In this document: positions 21,011 through 32,236 of the stretch, piece by piece | Numbering within the stretch: the stretch's first letter is position 1 | How the letters are laid out: the number at the start of each line of letters is the position of its first letter | From: Chrysemys picta bellii | Lineage: Eukaryota; Chordata; Testudines; Emydidae | DNA: 64,000 nucleotides | Assembly: GCF_011386835.1 (NCBI RefSeq) | Contig: NC_088792.1 | Location: 111,200,421-111,264,420, forward strand | Direction: 5' to 3' | Notes under the pieces: model-generated | What the model was told of the DNA's origin: nothing | Database searches by the model: none | The model's input: only the letters and a program-made list of their open reading frames with translations | Made by a program: the position numbers and the translations under genes

Positions 21011-21900
21011 TAGTCAAACCTTGTTTCAAGGTGGCCAGGGCAGTCTGCTGGTCTGGTCCCCATTCCCAAATCCTGTATTTCTTTAATAATTGGTACAGAG
21101 GCTTGGCTTTGTCAGAGAACATTTCAATGAACTCTTTGGAGAAATTAAAAGCTCCAAAGAGAGCTCGTAAAGAGTGCATTGGTGGGAGCAGGTAGCTCTT
21201 CTATTGTTTCTACCCTTTGTTGATCGGGAGTCCTGCCATCCTCCCCGAGACACACACCCAGGTATTTCACTTGTTGTATTAACTGAGCCTTTTCTCTATT
21301 TACCTTAAATCCTGTTTCCTGCCCTATAGTCAACAGCTCCCTGGTGATTTCCCTGTTCATTTCCCAAGTGGGGGTCTGTATTACAATGTCATCCACGTAT
21401 GAAATTATGTGTGAGTGGTGGCCAGGGTGCAAATGGTTCCACTTTTTAGTGACGTGGACATGACAAATACTAGGGGAAGAATGGAAACTTTGGGGAGTCC
21501 AAACGAAGAAATATTGTCATCCCCTATAGGTAAAAGCAAACATATTCCAACATGAAGGATGGAGGGGTTTAGCCATGAAAGCAATAGTCAAATCGATCAC
21601 AAAGAACCATTTTGAGCCAGCTGTTACTGCCACTATGATTTCATTTTATTTAACTACTATAGAGGCTGCTGCAGGGGTGGCCACATTTAATGCATGGAAG
21701 TCTATTGTCATTCTGTAAGTGACCCCGTCCACTTTAAGGACTGGCCATACCGTCCTTTGCATAGGCACGAGCACCCCTTGTTCCAAGAGACAGTCTATAG
21801 TATTTTAATGCCTTCCTCTTCTGCAGCTGGGTACTTATATTGCCTTTGAGAAAGGGGATCTTTTCCCTTAATCAAAACTTCAGCATCTATTTTTCCACAC
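21010..21900 (-). pseudogene. Retroviral reverse transcriptase remnant
   Basis: The catalytic motif YVDD is encoded at about 21399-21388, followed by the conserved KVNREKAQL and VKYLGVCLGEDGR segments at the end of the palm and the thumb. The upstream fingers and palm (about 21900-21440) are readable only across several frame changes and stops. The later frame at 21179-20844 carries the thumb and connection. It is an old, inactive copy. Confidence 0.8.
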
Positions 21901-21935
21901 TCTGCTTTATTTTTAGTCCATACCCTGGGAAACTC

Positions 21936-22452
21936 TCAGACCCATGGATCACTAACAGAGATTAGGGTGGCGGCTGTTGGTGCCTTTAGAGCAGCACAAG
22001 GATGCACAGCAGAGATCTCTGCAGGCCCCCCTTCTAACCTCCCTAAAGTACCATTAACTAGATCCACCATTAGCTGACATGTTCGGAGGAAAGGAACACC
22101 TAGGATTCCCTTCTCATTTCCCTCATGAGCATAACATTCTACTTGTCCCTGTAGTCTGTCAATTTGCAAGGGAACATCCCGCCAGACCGAAGTTTCCTGG
22201 ATTTCTCCCCCAGACCCGCTGAGCTGAACCTGTTTAGCGATGGGTCTCCACTTTGGAGATCCACTGGGGACTTAGAGTGTTTACTGATGCTCCAGTGTCC
22301 ACTGGCAATTGGGCTAACATCCCTGGGCTCCCCACAGTAGCCCTCACAGTGGATCTTCCCCATACATCGCACTGAAGTCTTACGATCAGCTGGGAGGCCC
22401 GCGGGGAACCGGGCACCCCTACCGATCGGCTGACTCCCTCGGGAGCCTCCAC
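21936..22452 (-). pseudogene. Retroviral aspartic protease remnant
   Basis: The active-site motif DTGAS is encoded near 22299-22285 within the frame 22452-22234. The next frame (22169-21936) includes GILGVPFLRTC, which corresponds to the flap-to-C-terminal region, with the ILG motif modified. A frame change separates the two. Retroviral proteases cleave the gag-pol precursor as dimers. This one is broken. Confidence 0.7.
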
Positions 22453-22719
22453 TCAGAGGAAGGAGCTGTGATCTGGTTTTGACAGAGTGTGGGCATTGGG
22501 ATGCCCTCCATACCGGGGCAGTGGGTTGAGGGGGTGCTCCCTGCATTAACTCTGTTCTCCGCATGACCTGAGACAAAGCATTAATCAGGATGCTGAGGGG
22601 CTGGTGATCATATTTTCCCATATCATCCCCTAAGTTCACCAGCTCCTTCCAAATCATGTTCCTAAGGGTCTCCTTGGGTTGGCACCGTCCAGGGTTGTAG
22701 GAGGTAGCCCCCATGGTCA

Positions 22720-23950
22720 ATTTTGTCTGAGACTTTATTCCTGCATAAGTACTCTGTACTAATTCAGGTCCCTGATAATGGGAAGTGACAATCCCATTCT
22801 CTTCTGTCTGGGGTAATGACTCAGAGAGCTGCCAGCATCTTCTTTCAAATTAAGTAAGCTTTTGCGGCCTCTTCTGGTTTCTGCTCTTCCATTATATATA
22901 GTTTCTTAAGGGAAGAAGCAGACAGTAATATTTTAAGAGCACTTATCCATTCCCAGGGTCCAGTGGCAGTCTGCTTCCAAGAACCTATGCCTATGTCCAG
23001 AGCATCTACATCACAAGGAGAAGCGCATAACTGAGCCAATTGGGTTAAGTCCATGCTGTCAGCAGACATTTGCCTGAGCCAGCCACACAACAGCGGCGTC
23101 ACGGTTCAGTGGCCCCAGTCTCTCAGCAATAGCCTTGGCTTGACTAGGAGACCATCTCACTATGTCCGTGACGAGCTCCGTTGTGGGAAGATCGGCTCCT
23201 GCAACTATGTGTTTAATCTCCTTTGTGGAAACAGAGGCAACATTATGCATGTGTGGCCAATTGGGGTTGAGTGGGTTTTTGGGGCCAGCATCAGGGGTCT
23301 CTCTATTTTCCCAGGGGGCTCCAAATTGCAACCTTCTCTGAACCTTACAGCTGCTACCACCCCCTGATGGGTGCTAAGTTGAGCACGCAATTTACTAAGC
23401 TCTGCCTCAGTCTCCTGATGGCTTGCTGCTGCCTTAGCTGCCTTATTCACATCTGCCAGGAAGCGAGTTGCTGCTCTTGCTTCTTCTAACAAACTTTTTT
23501 TGTGTGTTAACTCTTTCTTATACTGTTCTGCATTCCTGCTTGCCTTATCTTTCTCCTCTTGCATATTTCTAAATACAGTCACCATTTTAAGCTTTTCTGC
23601 TATAAATTCACATCCATCTGTCTAACATTTGTTCAAACTGTTGTAACTGCTTTTTCTCCAGCTCCAGTTCCTACCTTCCCTATACCATTTCAACCATGTC
23701 CAGACATGCATAAAATAATGCCCATGCATCAGCCACATCCTTTGTGCTACCAGTTGGCTTAATGGTTGTGCAATATTGTTCAAAGCTCAGAACTGCTTCA
23801 TTCAGGGGATTCTCACTCTTAAAGCACCCCCTTTCCCAGGGGCATTTCCCCTTCTTCATTACCCATCTCTCTAACCTGTTGGTTTTCTTGTGTCTCCAGC
23901 AAGCAGCCAAAGGTTGTTTTTTTTTCCAGCCATCTCTACATCCCTCATCT
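22720..23950 (-). pseudogene. Retroviral gag-like remnant
   Basis: Successive minus frames (23910-23680, 23585-23205, 23331-23059, 23102-22845) lie between the primer-binding site and the protease, where gag belongs. The second has a charged, coiled-coil-like stretch (EEKDKASRNAEQYKKELTHK). I cannot identify the major homology region or zinc knuckles with certainty. The assignment rests mainly on position. Confidence 0.55.
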
Positions 23951-24234
23951 CACTAATGATCCCTACCAAAATCCCTTTCATACAGTCACAGTAGTTCTCT
24001 AAAATCTTTACTTTTAAGACACAACTCTCAACTCCTTATTGCACAGTCCTACAGTTATTCTAAACACGATTCTTAACTTAAAAGTTACAGGACGTTACCA
24101 AATATTCTATGAGAGAGAGACCTGGCTAAAGAAGCTTAGTCTGAAAAAGGAAGAGACAGTTTGCACAGGTCTGTGCCTCAGTTTCCCCACTCCACACTAA
24201 CTACAACAATTACCACAGGATTAGGGTCACGTGC

Positions 24235-24252
24235 TGCCCACGTTCTCCACCA
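24235..24252 (-). other. Probable retroviral primer-binding site
   Basis: Two bases after the LTR end, the minus strand reads TGGTGGAGAACGTGGGCA, beginning with the TGG that pairs with the CCA end of a tRNA. I cannot assign the tRNA by memory. Its position between LTR and gag fits. Confidence 0.6.
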
Positions 24253-24255
24253 ATT

Positions 24256-25452
24256 TGTTACCTGATTTGCCTGTTCCTTTGGGGTACATTCATGTATTAG
24301 GGTTATTTTTCTGGTGGGTGTGGTTCTGTAATTCTATCAATGTACTGCTTGTGTCACTCATGTTCTCATATGGAGCTCTACTTCTCCCTTATGCAAGTTC
24401 CTTCCCAGTGGAGCTATCCTGCAGGACCTAGGTTCCCCAGGGCTGGGTTCCTCAAGCCCCAGAATCAGATGAACACACACACACACACATTAACAGAGTG
24501 CGTCTGAGAGGACCAGGTCAATCAGCACTCCTGAGCAGACCCCTTATATGCCCCTGGACTCAGCAGGCTGGGTCGAGCAGCACTTCCAAGCTGCCACCCT
24601 CCTACGCCACTGGTTCAGCACGTCCCTATCCCCATTTTCATGTTACAGTTATTGCCAGGTAATAACCATACAAGGAGAGCCAAACAAAACAGTTCAAATT
24701 TAAGCTAGATTTAATATTGTATTACAAAAGTCAGGTTTAGAAAACTATACCTGATCTCACGAGTCAGGGTTATAAAGCTATACCTAGAGTAGAAAAAAAA
24801 AAAAAAAAAGAGAGAAGGGGAGAGAGAGTTGGGTCCTCACCACTTCATGAAGCTTGAACCAATCAGGGTTCCCAGGTGGTGGTGGTAGCTGAGGGTCCGG
24901 AGTGCTGGAGACAGGCAGAGCCTCCAGCACGATCAGTCAGGAGAAGATGAAGTCCCAATGGAACTGATGCAGATTTTGGATCCAGGCATCAGAACGCTTA
25001 CTTGAGTGTGGGTAGGGGTTTTTTATAGGGAAACAACAATGGTTCAAGGGAGAACACTAGATTTGTTTATGGGTAAACTGATGGCTCAAGGGAGTATACC
25101 AAAGTTGTTTTGTTCAGGCTAGACAATAGGAATTGATCATTCCTGGGTATGGGCAGTGTTCCTTCAGGGGAGCTCACAATGCAATTAGGCAGCTTCCATA
25201 TTTTGGATACCAATAAAGAATTTATTACTAGAATTGGTCTGATAACTACTGAGCTGGGTGTGTGCAGGCGGGTTCATTAACATCTGGAGCAGAGATCCCC
25301 CATCATGCAGTGCTTCCCTGCTTTTCTAGTCCCAGAGTTCTGTGCGGTTCTTGCCTTGGAATCTTTGTTCTCCATTCTGTATGCTAATAGAGGTGCCTCC
25401 CTGTCCAATATTCGATGCAAATAAGGCTAGGGGAGTTGCCTTAATCCTGACA
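24256..25452 (-). repeat. 5' LTR of the minus-strand retrovirus
   Basis: On minus it starts TGTCAGGATTAAGGC and ends CAGGTAACA, giving TG...CA borders about 1.2 kb apart. A TATA-like CCCTATAAAAAACCC lies near 25030. An A-rich run occurs at 24790-24808 and a short CA repeat at 24475-24489. The primer-binding site follows directly. No second copy is in the window. Confidence 0.75.
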
Positions 25453-26095
25453 CCCTTGTCCGGAGGGCTTTAAGTGCATCTCTCACTGGCCTTTGTGAGT
25501 CAGACAGGCTGAATACTGCACCCTGGTTCCCCAAGAACACAGAGCTGATAGGTAACACATGGCTACCTGTTCTGTCTAATATCACTCCTCCACTGATATG
25601 CCGAACTGCTGCAACATTCCATGAAGCTCAGCAAATCCAGGAACACAGATATCTTCCTATTCACCAAGAGCTTGACAATGCACCCCCGCAACATCGTAAG
25701 TCCTGCAAGCCTTTCTGGGAACATTTGTTTAGCCTCATGCAATCAGGCTATGATCAGAAGGAGGTTTGGAAAGTAGATTGGGTTAAACAAGACTTTAAAA
25801 ATAAGCACCTTGTGCCAGAGCCCATGCAGAAGGTTCCTGGGTTTGACCTTCTATGGTCATCTTGGTCAACTCCAAACCTAATTTGAACCAACCATGATAA
25901 ATGTGGATATCTAATGCACAAATGGAAAATCAAGGACTCCCCGGTGTGCGAGAGTGGCTCCCCAGACAGACCATCAAACATATCACAACCTACTGCCCAA
26001 TTTATAAATATGAAGGAGGCATTACTGCGATAAATTCTGCTACTCCTGGTGTAGCCATTTGGCTCTATCAACTTCAGGTGAAATTGTAGTTGCTG
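25453..26095 (+). pseudogene. Non-LTR retrotransposon ORF2 C-terminal remnant
   Basis: The plus-strand text encodes fragments such as KVPGFDLLWSSW, then MHKWKIKDSPVCESGSPDRP and a final ATPGVAIWLYQLQVKL. This is the C-terminal cysteine-rich end of a LINE ORF2 (usual form CxCG, QT, H, CP). Stops and frame changes separate the parts. It begins exactly at the retroviral LTR border. It is a different family from the LINE at 16893-18323, since it lacks the C2H2 finger. Confidence 0.65.
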
Positions 26096-26142
26096 CTCTT
26101 CACCAGCCGTACAAAAGAAGAAGATAGAAATGTATCAGGTTC

Positions 26143-26852
26143 TGTAACAGGGTTCTCTCACTGCTAGGGTGTCTCCTCTTGGCTGCTCTGGGGATTATCT
26201 ACTTCCAGGTCTGATGCCCCCTTCTGTGGCTCATTTGTGCACCCTGCCGCCCCTCTCTCTCTCTCTGACTCAGGGTGCTCTCTTCATGGCTTAGTCCTCT
26301 GGCCACGTCACTATATGTTTTCCCCTTCTGGACATTATCAAAGTCTGTCCACCCAAAATGTCAGCCTTCTCCCTCACTGGCCAGACAGTGACACTTTCCC
26401 TGTGGTTGGTGTCTAGTAGGGGACCCTGAGTCCACCCTCTACTTCAGGTTCCAGTTCAGGGACCCTCTAATCAGCAGCCAAGGCCTGCATTGTCTCATCT
26501 TGTTGCCATTTCTCTGAGCCTTTTTCTACTCAGCTTTCCACTCCACCACTCTTCTGGGTAAACCCTTCCTTCAGGGCCTGGATCCCTGGAATTTATACTC
26601 TCCCCTTAGGTTTCCTTTCTTCCTTTTCTCACATCCAGGGAATGGCTGCAAGCTTCCCTACTGCAGCCCTTTTCTGCTACCAACTTCCTGGCTGTATACT
26701 AACCCCACCTTTTCCTTCTCAGCTGGGCTCCATCATCACTCTGAGGTAATTTAGGTTGCCTAATTCCCCTCAGAGGTGGCCTATCTGCTTAGTTGGCCTC
26801 TTCTCAGCCTCATTAACTCTTCCTGGGCTAGTGTGGGGTGAACAACCTGACA
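26143..26852. repeat. Probable solo LTR
   Basis: The tract runs from TGTAACAGGGTTCTCTC to GTGAACAACCTGACA, with TG...CA borders. The text is C/T-rich, with TCTCTCTCTCTCTGACTCAG and CCCTGTGGTTGGTGTCTAG segments that I recall from a turtle LTR family. No target duplication is evident at these exact ends and no internal viral sequence adjoins. Orientation is not settled. Confidence 0.5.
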
Positions 26853-29304
26853 CTTATCCTTTAGCTATTCCTATTCTACAGACAGATGCTTATAACATCT
26901 CCTTTTATATTTTGGTACTCAGCCGCTCAACTTTGAACTGCATTTTTAACACCCAAAATCAGAGCAAAAGTCCTTTCCCTCCTCAAATCACTGTTTTGGG
27001 GTTTGCTTTTCATATAGGCCTATATGCCTCACAAAAGAAACACTGAAAACCTACCCATTGAGTAAGCAATTTCCATCCAGTCCACTAAATGAGGCAGGTA
27101 TCCTATGGAAAAAATAGAATGTGATCATGTAATTAAAGGCTGTACCAGTATTAAAGGCTGACCCAATATGGCCGTTATGTTCATAATGAATATGCACAAC
27201 GGGAACAAATTAAGGTCAGACAGGCAATCTTAATTTGATATTTTGGTATTTCATAACTTTTGCTTGCTTGACTTTGAAACCTTAACATTGTGTTAATATA
27301 GTTTTTAAAATTTAATATAATAATGGGTCTGGTTCACTACTGTGCTATTCCAATTTTACAATAGAGGAAGTCCACTGAAATCAATTGAGTTACACTAGTA
27401 TAAAATGGATGAATCTTGCCCAGTAACTGTAAAACATTAATTTTTTGGAAGTGCAAAGTTTAGTTTTGCCAGAAAAAGGAATTCCAAGTGCAGTGCTAAG
27501 TCTCTCCTTCGTAGGATGAAATGCTCTTCTCTGCTGCCTTATTGCATTTCCCAGTTCAGGAATAACTAAAATGTAGTCAACCTTTATGTTCCAACTGGCA
27601 CATTTTTCTAGATGCTTGTAAGATCAAATAGTGTGATCAGTATTGCTCGGGGAGCTCAGGGACAGGTTGGCTAGCCTCAAATCTACACAGAAGCCACATT
27701 TCACATAAATTGGACCATTTTGTACATCTAATTTAAGAATCCCTGCAAGCAACTTTTCAAGAAAACCACTTAGTCCTAAACCCTTCTCTCCCCCTCCCTA
27801 CAATCTGATTTTTCTCACACCACATATCTGGATCCAAAAACTTCACCACCATAGGTTGTCCTTTAGGCTTTTAGGAATTATGTAGCTTCAGTGATTCCTA
27901 AGAAAATAAACTCTCAAAACAGCACAAGAGCAGATTGGAATTAAAACAATAGAAGATGGGCGTGATCAAGATCTATCTACATCATCATAGATTCAACTCT
28001 GAATTTGGCCTTTGATCATTTACTGTATCACTTGTTCCTATGAAAAGAGTTTGTGACTCTAGCAAGTAGAGATATTCTTACAGTAGGTCTTTGAGTTAGG
28101 TTGTCTGTTGCCTTTCCAGCTGTTTCTCACCCCATTCCCATGGAGTCTCTGTCAGTGTTTCCCTGTTAGGAGAGGAGTGAGGAATAATCCATCATACCTT
28201 GCGATCATCATACTATTCCAATTAGGAGCAAAGCGCCTTCAAATCATCCAGCAGCAGCTGAATGATTAAAAACAGTGACTTTACACAGTTACTTAATATT
28301 CCCCCTCCTCACTGAGAGAAGTCACTTTTGTATTAACATTCAATAGGCTGTCTTTTGGGAATGATAAGGAGTTCCAAATCTCCTGAGAAGAAATGGCTCG
28401 GTTTGAAAGTTCCCCACAAACCAGAAAAAAAAATCACAATTCACATATTATAAATACATATAGTAAAATAGGTAAAGATACATTGATGACGATTAAAAAG
28501 GGAAGGGATGACTATACCTGTCACATCCTCTCCCCCAATAAATGTGAAAGCATAGCATTGGATTCCATCAAGTTATTCCTCTCTACAGGATGGAACATTG
28601 CAATTTTTGTTGCCCTTTATTACTTCTCTATACTAGGTTCTCTATAGCCTAAAAGGGGTCTTTTCCCTACACCTCTTGATTTGAGAGCACAGTGGTGTCT
28701 GAGGCACTGCCGCATTGTTCTGTATTCAAGACAGGACATGGGGTATCTCATCTGTTGTGACACAATAAATGATTATTTTAATTGGCAACCACTGTGGTAT
28801 TGGCAATGGAGTCCCTTTGAGATGGGCAGTCTGTACCAAACTAGACTTCTTAATTATTATGCTAATAATTAAGAATTATATCTGTACTTCTGGCTTTTGT
28901 GTGAACATTACATGTTGCATAAGATCCTTTGGAGGAAAAACAATACAATGATTACATGTAATTACTGCTACTTATTTGTCTAAATTTTCTGTAGACCAAT
29001 TTAAAAACATAATACAAAATGTTCTCTCTCTTCCACGCTTCTTAACTTCATTGATAAGTTGTTAGGTGGAGCTCTTGTGAAACTTTAGTTTAGTTCCATT
29101 TTTAGGTTATTTTGCTTCTCTGTATACTTAATGAGAGGATGCTGAAACCTGTAAAGTCTATGAGTGTATCTCCTGTGAATTGTTGTGTGATCATTAGTCT
29201 TGAAATATGATTAGCCTGATTCCCCACCCTGTTCTAACAGTTTTATGCTGGTGTAACTCCATTGCTCAGCTGAAGTCATTAGAAATACATCAACATAATA
29301 CAAG
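26853..29304. other. No gene seen
   Basis: This is AT-rich non-coding sequence. A small repeat with GAGTTACACTAGTATAAAAT near 27388 resembles the hairpin repeat at 10970. Frames of 60-96 residues lack domains. Confidence 0.5.
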
Positions 29305-30482
29305 TGTGATGGGTTGGATCACAGAAACCCTCTTGGGAACTGCCACCTGACGTGCCAAAACTACTTCTGCCCCTGCTTTCCTGCCCTGGCACCTTAGAAC
29401 TCCAGCACCCTGTCTTGTTGAGCCAGACTCACCAGTCTGCACCAACATAGACCTAGGGTCTGAACCACGTGCCCCAAAGCTGCAGACTTAACTGAAAGCA
29501 ACTTACAGAAGTGTTCCTATCTTTAACACTCAGCTGCCCAACTCCCAATGGGGTCCAAACCCCAAATAAATCTGTTTTACCCTGTATAAAGCTTATACAG
29601 CGTAAACTCATAAATTGTTCGCCCTCTATAACACTGATAGAGAGATATGCACAGCTGTTTGCCCCCCCCCCCCAGGTATTAATGCATACTCTGAGTTAAT
29701 TAATAAGTAAAAAGTGATTTTGTTAAATACAGAAAGTAGGATTTAAGTGGTTCCAAGTAGTAACAGACAGAACAAAGTGAATTACCAAGTGAAATAAAAT
29801 AAAACATGCAAATCCAAGCCTAATACAGTAATACAATTGAGTACAGATAAAATCTCACCCTGAGAGCTGTTTCAATAAGTTTCTTTCACAGACTGGATGC
29901 CTTCCTAGTCTAGGCACAGTCCTTTCCTCTGGTACAGCCCTTGTTCCAACTCAGGTAGTAGCTAGGGGATTTCTCATGATGGCTCCATCTTTGTTCTGTT
30001 CCACCCACTTATATATCTTTTCCATAAGGTGGGAATCTTTGTCCCTCTCTGGGTTCCCACCCCCTCCTTCTCAATGGAAAAACACAATATTAAAGATGGA
30101 TTCCAGTTCAGGTGACATGATCACATGTCACTGTAAGACTTCATTACCCACTTGCCAGCACACACATATACAGGAAGACTTACAAGTAAAACAGAGCCAT
30201 CTGCAGTCTATTGTTCTGGTTATTGGGAGTCATCAAGATTCCAAACCACCATTAATGGCCCACACTTTGCTTAATTACACTAGGCCCTCAGAGTTAATTT
30301 CATATTTCTAGTTTCAGATACAAGAGTGGTACATTTATACAAATCGGATGACCACACTCAGTAGATTATAAGATTTGTAATGATACCTTACAAGAGACCT
30401 TTTGCATAAAGCATATTTCAGTTACATTATATTCAAACTCATTAGCATATTTTCATAAAATCATATAGAGTGCAACGTCACA
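29305..30482 (-). repeat. Solo LTR, about 1.18 kb
   Basis: The plus strand starts TGTGATGGGTTGGATCACAG and ends GCAACGTCACA, with short inverted ends. Flanking 5-mers ACAAG (29300-29304) and AGAAG (30483-30487) match at 4 of 5. Read on minus, a TATA-like ATATATAAGTGGG near 30015 precedes a leader-like segment, so minus is the likely transcription sense. A run of ten C lies near 29661. No viral genes adjoin, so it is a solo LTR. Confidence 0.75.
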
Positions 30483-30609
30483 AGAAGCATGCTGGCTTCG
30501 AGATTCAAACCCAATGTCTTTTCAAATCTTTTAACACAAAACAAAACAAAATAAGAACTATTTTAAAATAAACAAATTCTTCAGTCCATGACCTATGAAG
30601 TCCCTAGAT

Positions 30610-30921
30610 CAGGGGTCGGCAACGTTTGGCATGCGGCAGGCCGGGCCAGTTTATTTACTTGCTGACGTGGCAGGTTCGGCCGATTGCGGCCCCCACTGGT
30701 CGCAGTTTGCCATCCCGGACCAAAGGGGGCTGCGGGAAGCGGCGCGGGCGAGGTATGTGCTGGCCGCGGTTTCCGGCCGGCCCCATTGGCCTGGGACGGC
30801 GAACCTCAGCCAGTGGGGGCCACGATTGGCCGAACCTGCCACGTCAGCAAGTAAATAAACTGGCCCGGCCCGCCAGGGTGCTTACCCTGGCGAGCCGTGT
30901 GCCAAACGTTGCCGACCCCTG
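30610..30921. mobile_element. 312-bp palindromic hAT miniature element
   Basis: The ends CAGGGGTCGGCAACGTTTGG and CCAAACGTTGCCGACCCCTG are perfect inverted repeats. A perfect 8-bp duplication CCCTAGAT flanks them (30602-30609, 30922-30929). Internal arms at about 30645-30685 and 30826-30866 are also perfect complements, so nearly the whole GC-rich unit can fold into a hairpin. Apparent frames on both strands are products of this symmetry and are not genes. Confidence 0.9.
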
Positions 30922-31004
30922 CCCTAGATTGATCTGAAGAAAGGGGCAGAATAGTTAATTATTGTGTAAGAGACATGGCAAAAGTTAGAATATTACCATA
31001 ACAA

Positions 31005-31480
31005 ATGAAGACTTTGTCAGAAACAGAGAAGGTTCAGAGATGGGCAATGGGAATGATTAGTGGCCTGGAAAAATTATCATATGAAGAAAGATTGGAAGTA
31101 TTTTCAATAGAAAGGAGACAAATAAGAGGCTAATTGATAAAAGTAATAAAAATAGTGAATGGTGTAGAGAAGACAAATAGGGATCTTCCATTCAATCTCT
31201 CTCATAAAACAAGGATAAGGGGACATTCAATGAAATTGAAAGGTGGCAAATTCAAACCTGATAAAAAAAAACTTTTTTCCTCACAATGAATAATTAGAAT
31301 AGGGAATTCAGTACCATGAGATACCAGAGAATAGCAGGGTTTGAAAAAAAAAAAGGATTTGGCTTTTATAGGGATAAAAAGAATATCCAGAATTTTAATA
31401 GTAAGTATTTAAAAAATGGAAGGGATGTAAATCTTCAAATTTGGTGCACAGTAACAGGCGGTGATAATTGCTGGGTTCAT
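31005..31480 (+). repeat. CR1 LINE 3' fragment
   Basis: The order of recognisable CR1 segments is intact: GTTCAGAGATGGGCAATGGG, GAAGAAAGATTGGAAGTATT, AGGAGACAAATAAGAGGC, CACAATGAATAATTAGAATA and GGGTTTGAAAAAAAAAAAGG. Many substitutions and stops show it is old. It is in sense on plus and lacks the 5' portion. Confidence 0.7.
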
Positions 31481-31945
31481 GTCCAGGACCAAGAGGAGCC
31501 CAATATGAGGAAATAGGGAGTCAGTTAAAAGGTGTGCCGGAACATGAGTTTGGCACATACCATCCCACCCAAGTCAGGTTTGTACACCCGTGAAGGTGTA
31601 AAGGCAAATCCCTATTTTCTGTTTACCCATCTGGTGTTTTACAAGTGTAAAAATCTGCAGCTCTCATCCCTGGATTGCATCTGGAATTTTATACAAACAT
31701 TTTCTGTTACTGTTTTTTAACACAAAGAAAGAAGGATGAGCGAAAACAGACAGCCAGATTAATCTCAGCTTTAATTCTATGAAGATCAGTGCAATTAAAC
31801 CTGAGAAGAATTTGTCCCATCTGCTGTACCAGGGAAAGAGAATGGCAGAGTTTAGCAACCCTGCTATGAAGCAATCAACACAGCAGCACCCAATATCTTG
31901 CTCCTTCCTGAGATTTCAGGGTCTTCATTTCATTTTTATCATCTG

Positions 31946-32001
31946 CACCTTTGTGAGACTGTAGACTATTGACCAAAACTCACCTTTGTGAGACTGTAGA
32001 C
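31946..32001. repeat. Short tandem duplication at the hAT integration site
   Basis: CACCTTTGTGAGACTGTAGAC occurs at 31946 and again at 31981, 35 bp apart. The second copy is cut by the hAT element at 32002, and its continuation TATGTACCAATCAATCAC resumes at 34371. The first copy continues TATTGACCAAAACT, so the pre-insertion site was an imperfect 35-bp tandem duplication. Confidence 0.8.
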
Positions 32002-32236
32002 CACATGTGTCAAACTCAAGGCCCGCGGGCCACATCTGGCCCGCCATACAATTATATCCGGCCCGCGAAATCGTTTTATATATCTGTTTTTAATGGCCCT
32101 GTGATATGACGCCCCAATAACACACACTACAAATCCCATGATGCAGTGCAATTGCCGCCAACGGCAAGCCGCGGTTCAAGTTCGCGGTCTGTTGATGTAT
32201 ACAACGCTAATATCAAATCAAAGCTAGACCCCAACA

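Larger units (their letters stand above)
20136..25452 (-). mobile_element. Decayed endogenous retrovirus, 3' half missing
   Basis: Reading on minus the order is LTR (25452-24256), primer-binding site (24252-24235), gag-like region (about 23950-22720), protease (about 22450-21936), reverse transcriptase (about 21900-21010) and RNase H (to 20136). Integrase, env and a 3' LTR are absent. Every reading frame has stops and shifts, so the provirus is inert. Because only one LTR is seen, insertion age cannot be judged from LTR divergence. Class is uncertain; the RT looks closer to class I or III than to lentiviral types. Confidence 0.8.

Noticed and set aside
30595..30937. Overlapping 60-100-residue frames on both strands
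   Set aside because: They arise from the symmetry of the palindromic hAT element; the two strands give nearly the same peptide, so none is a gene.
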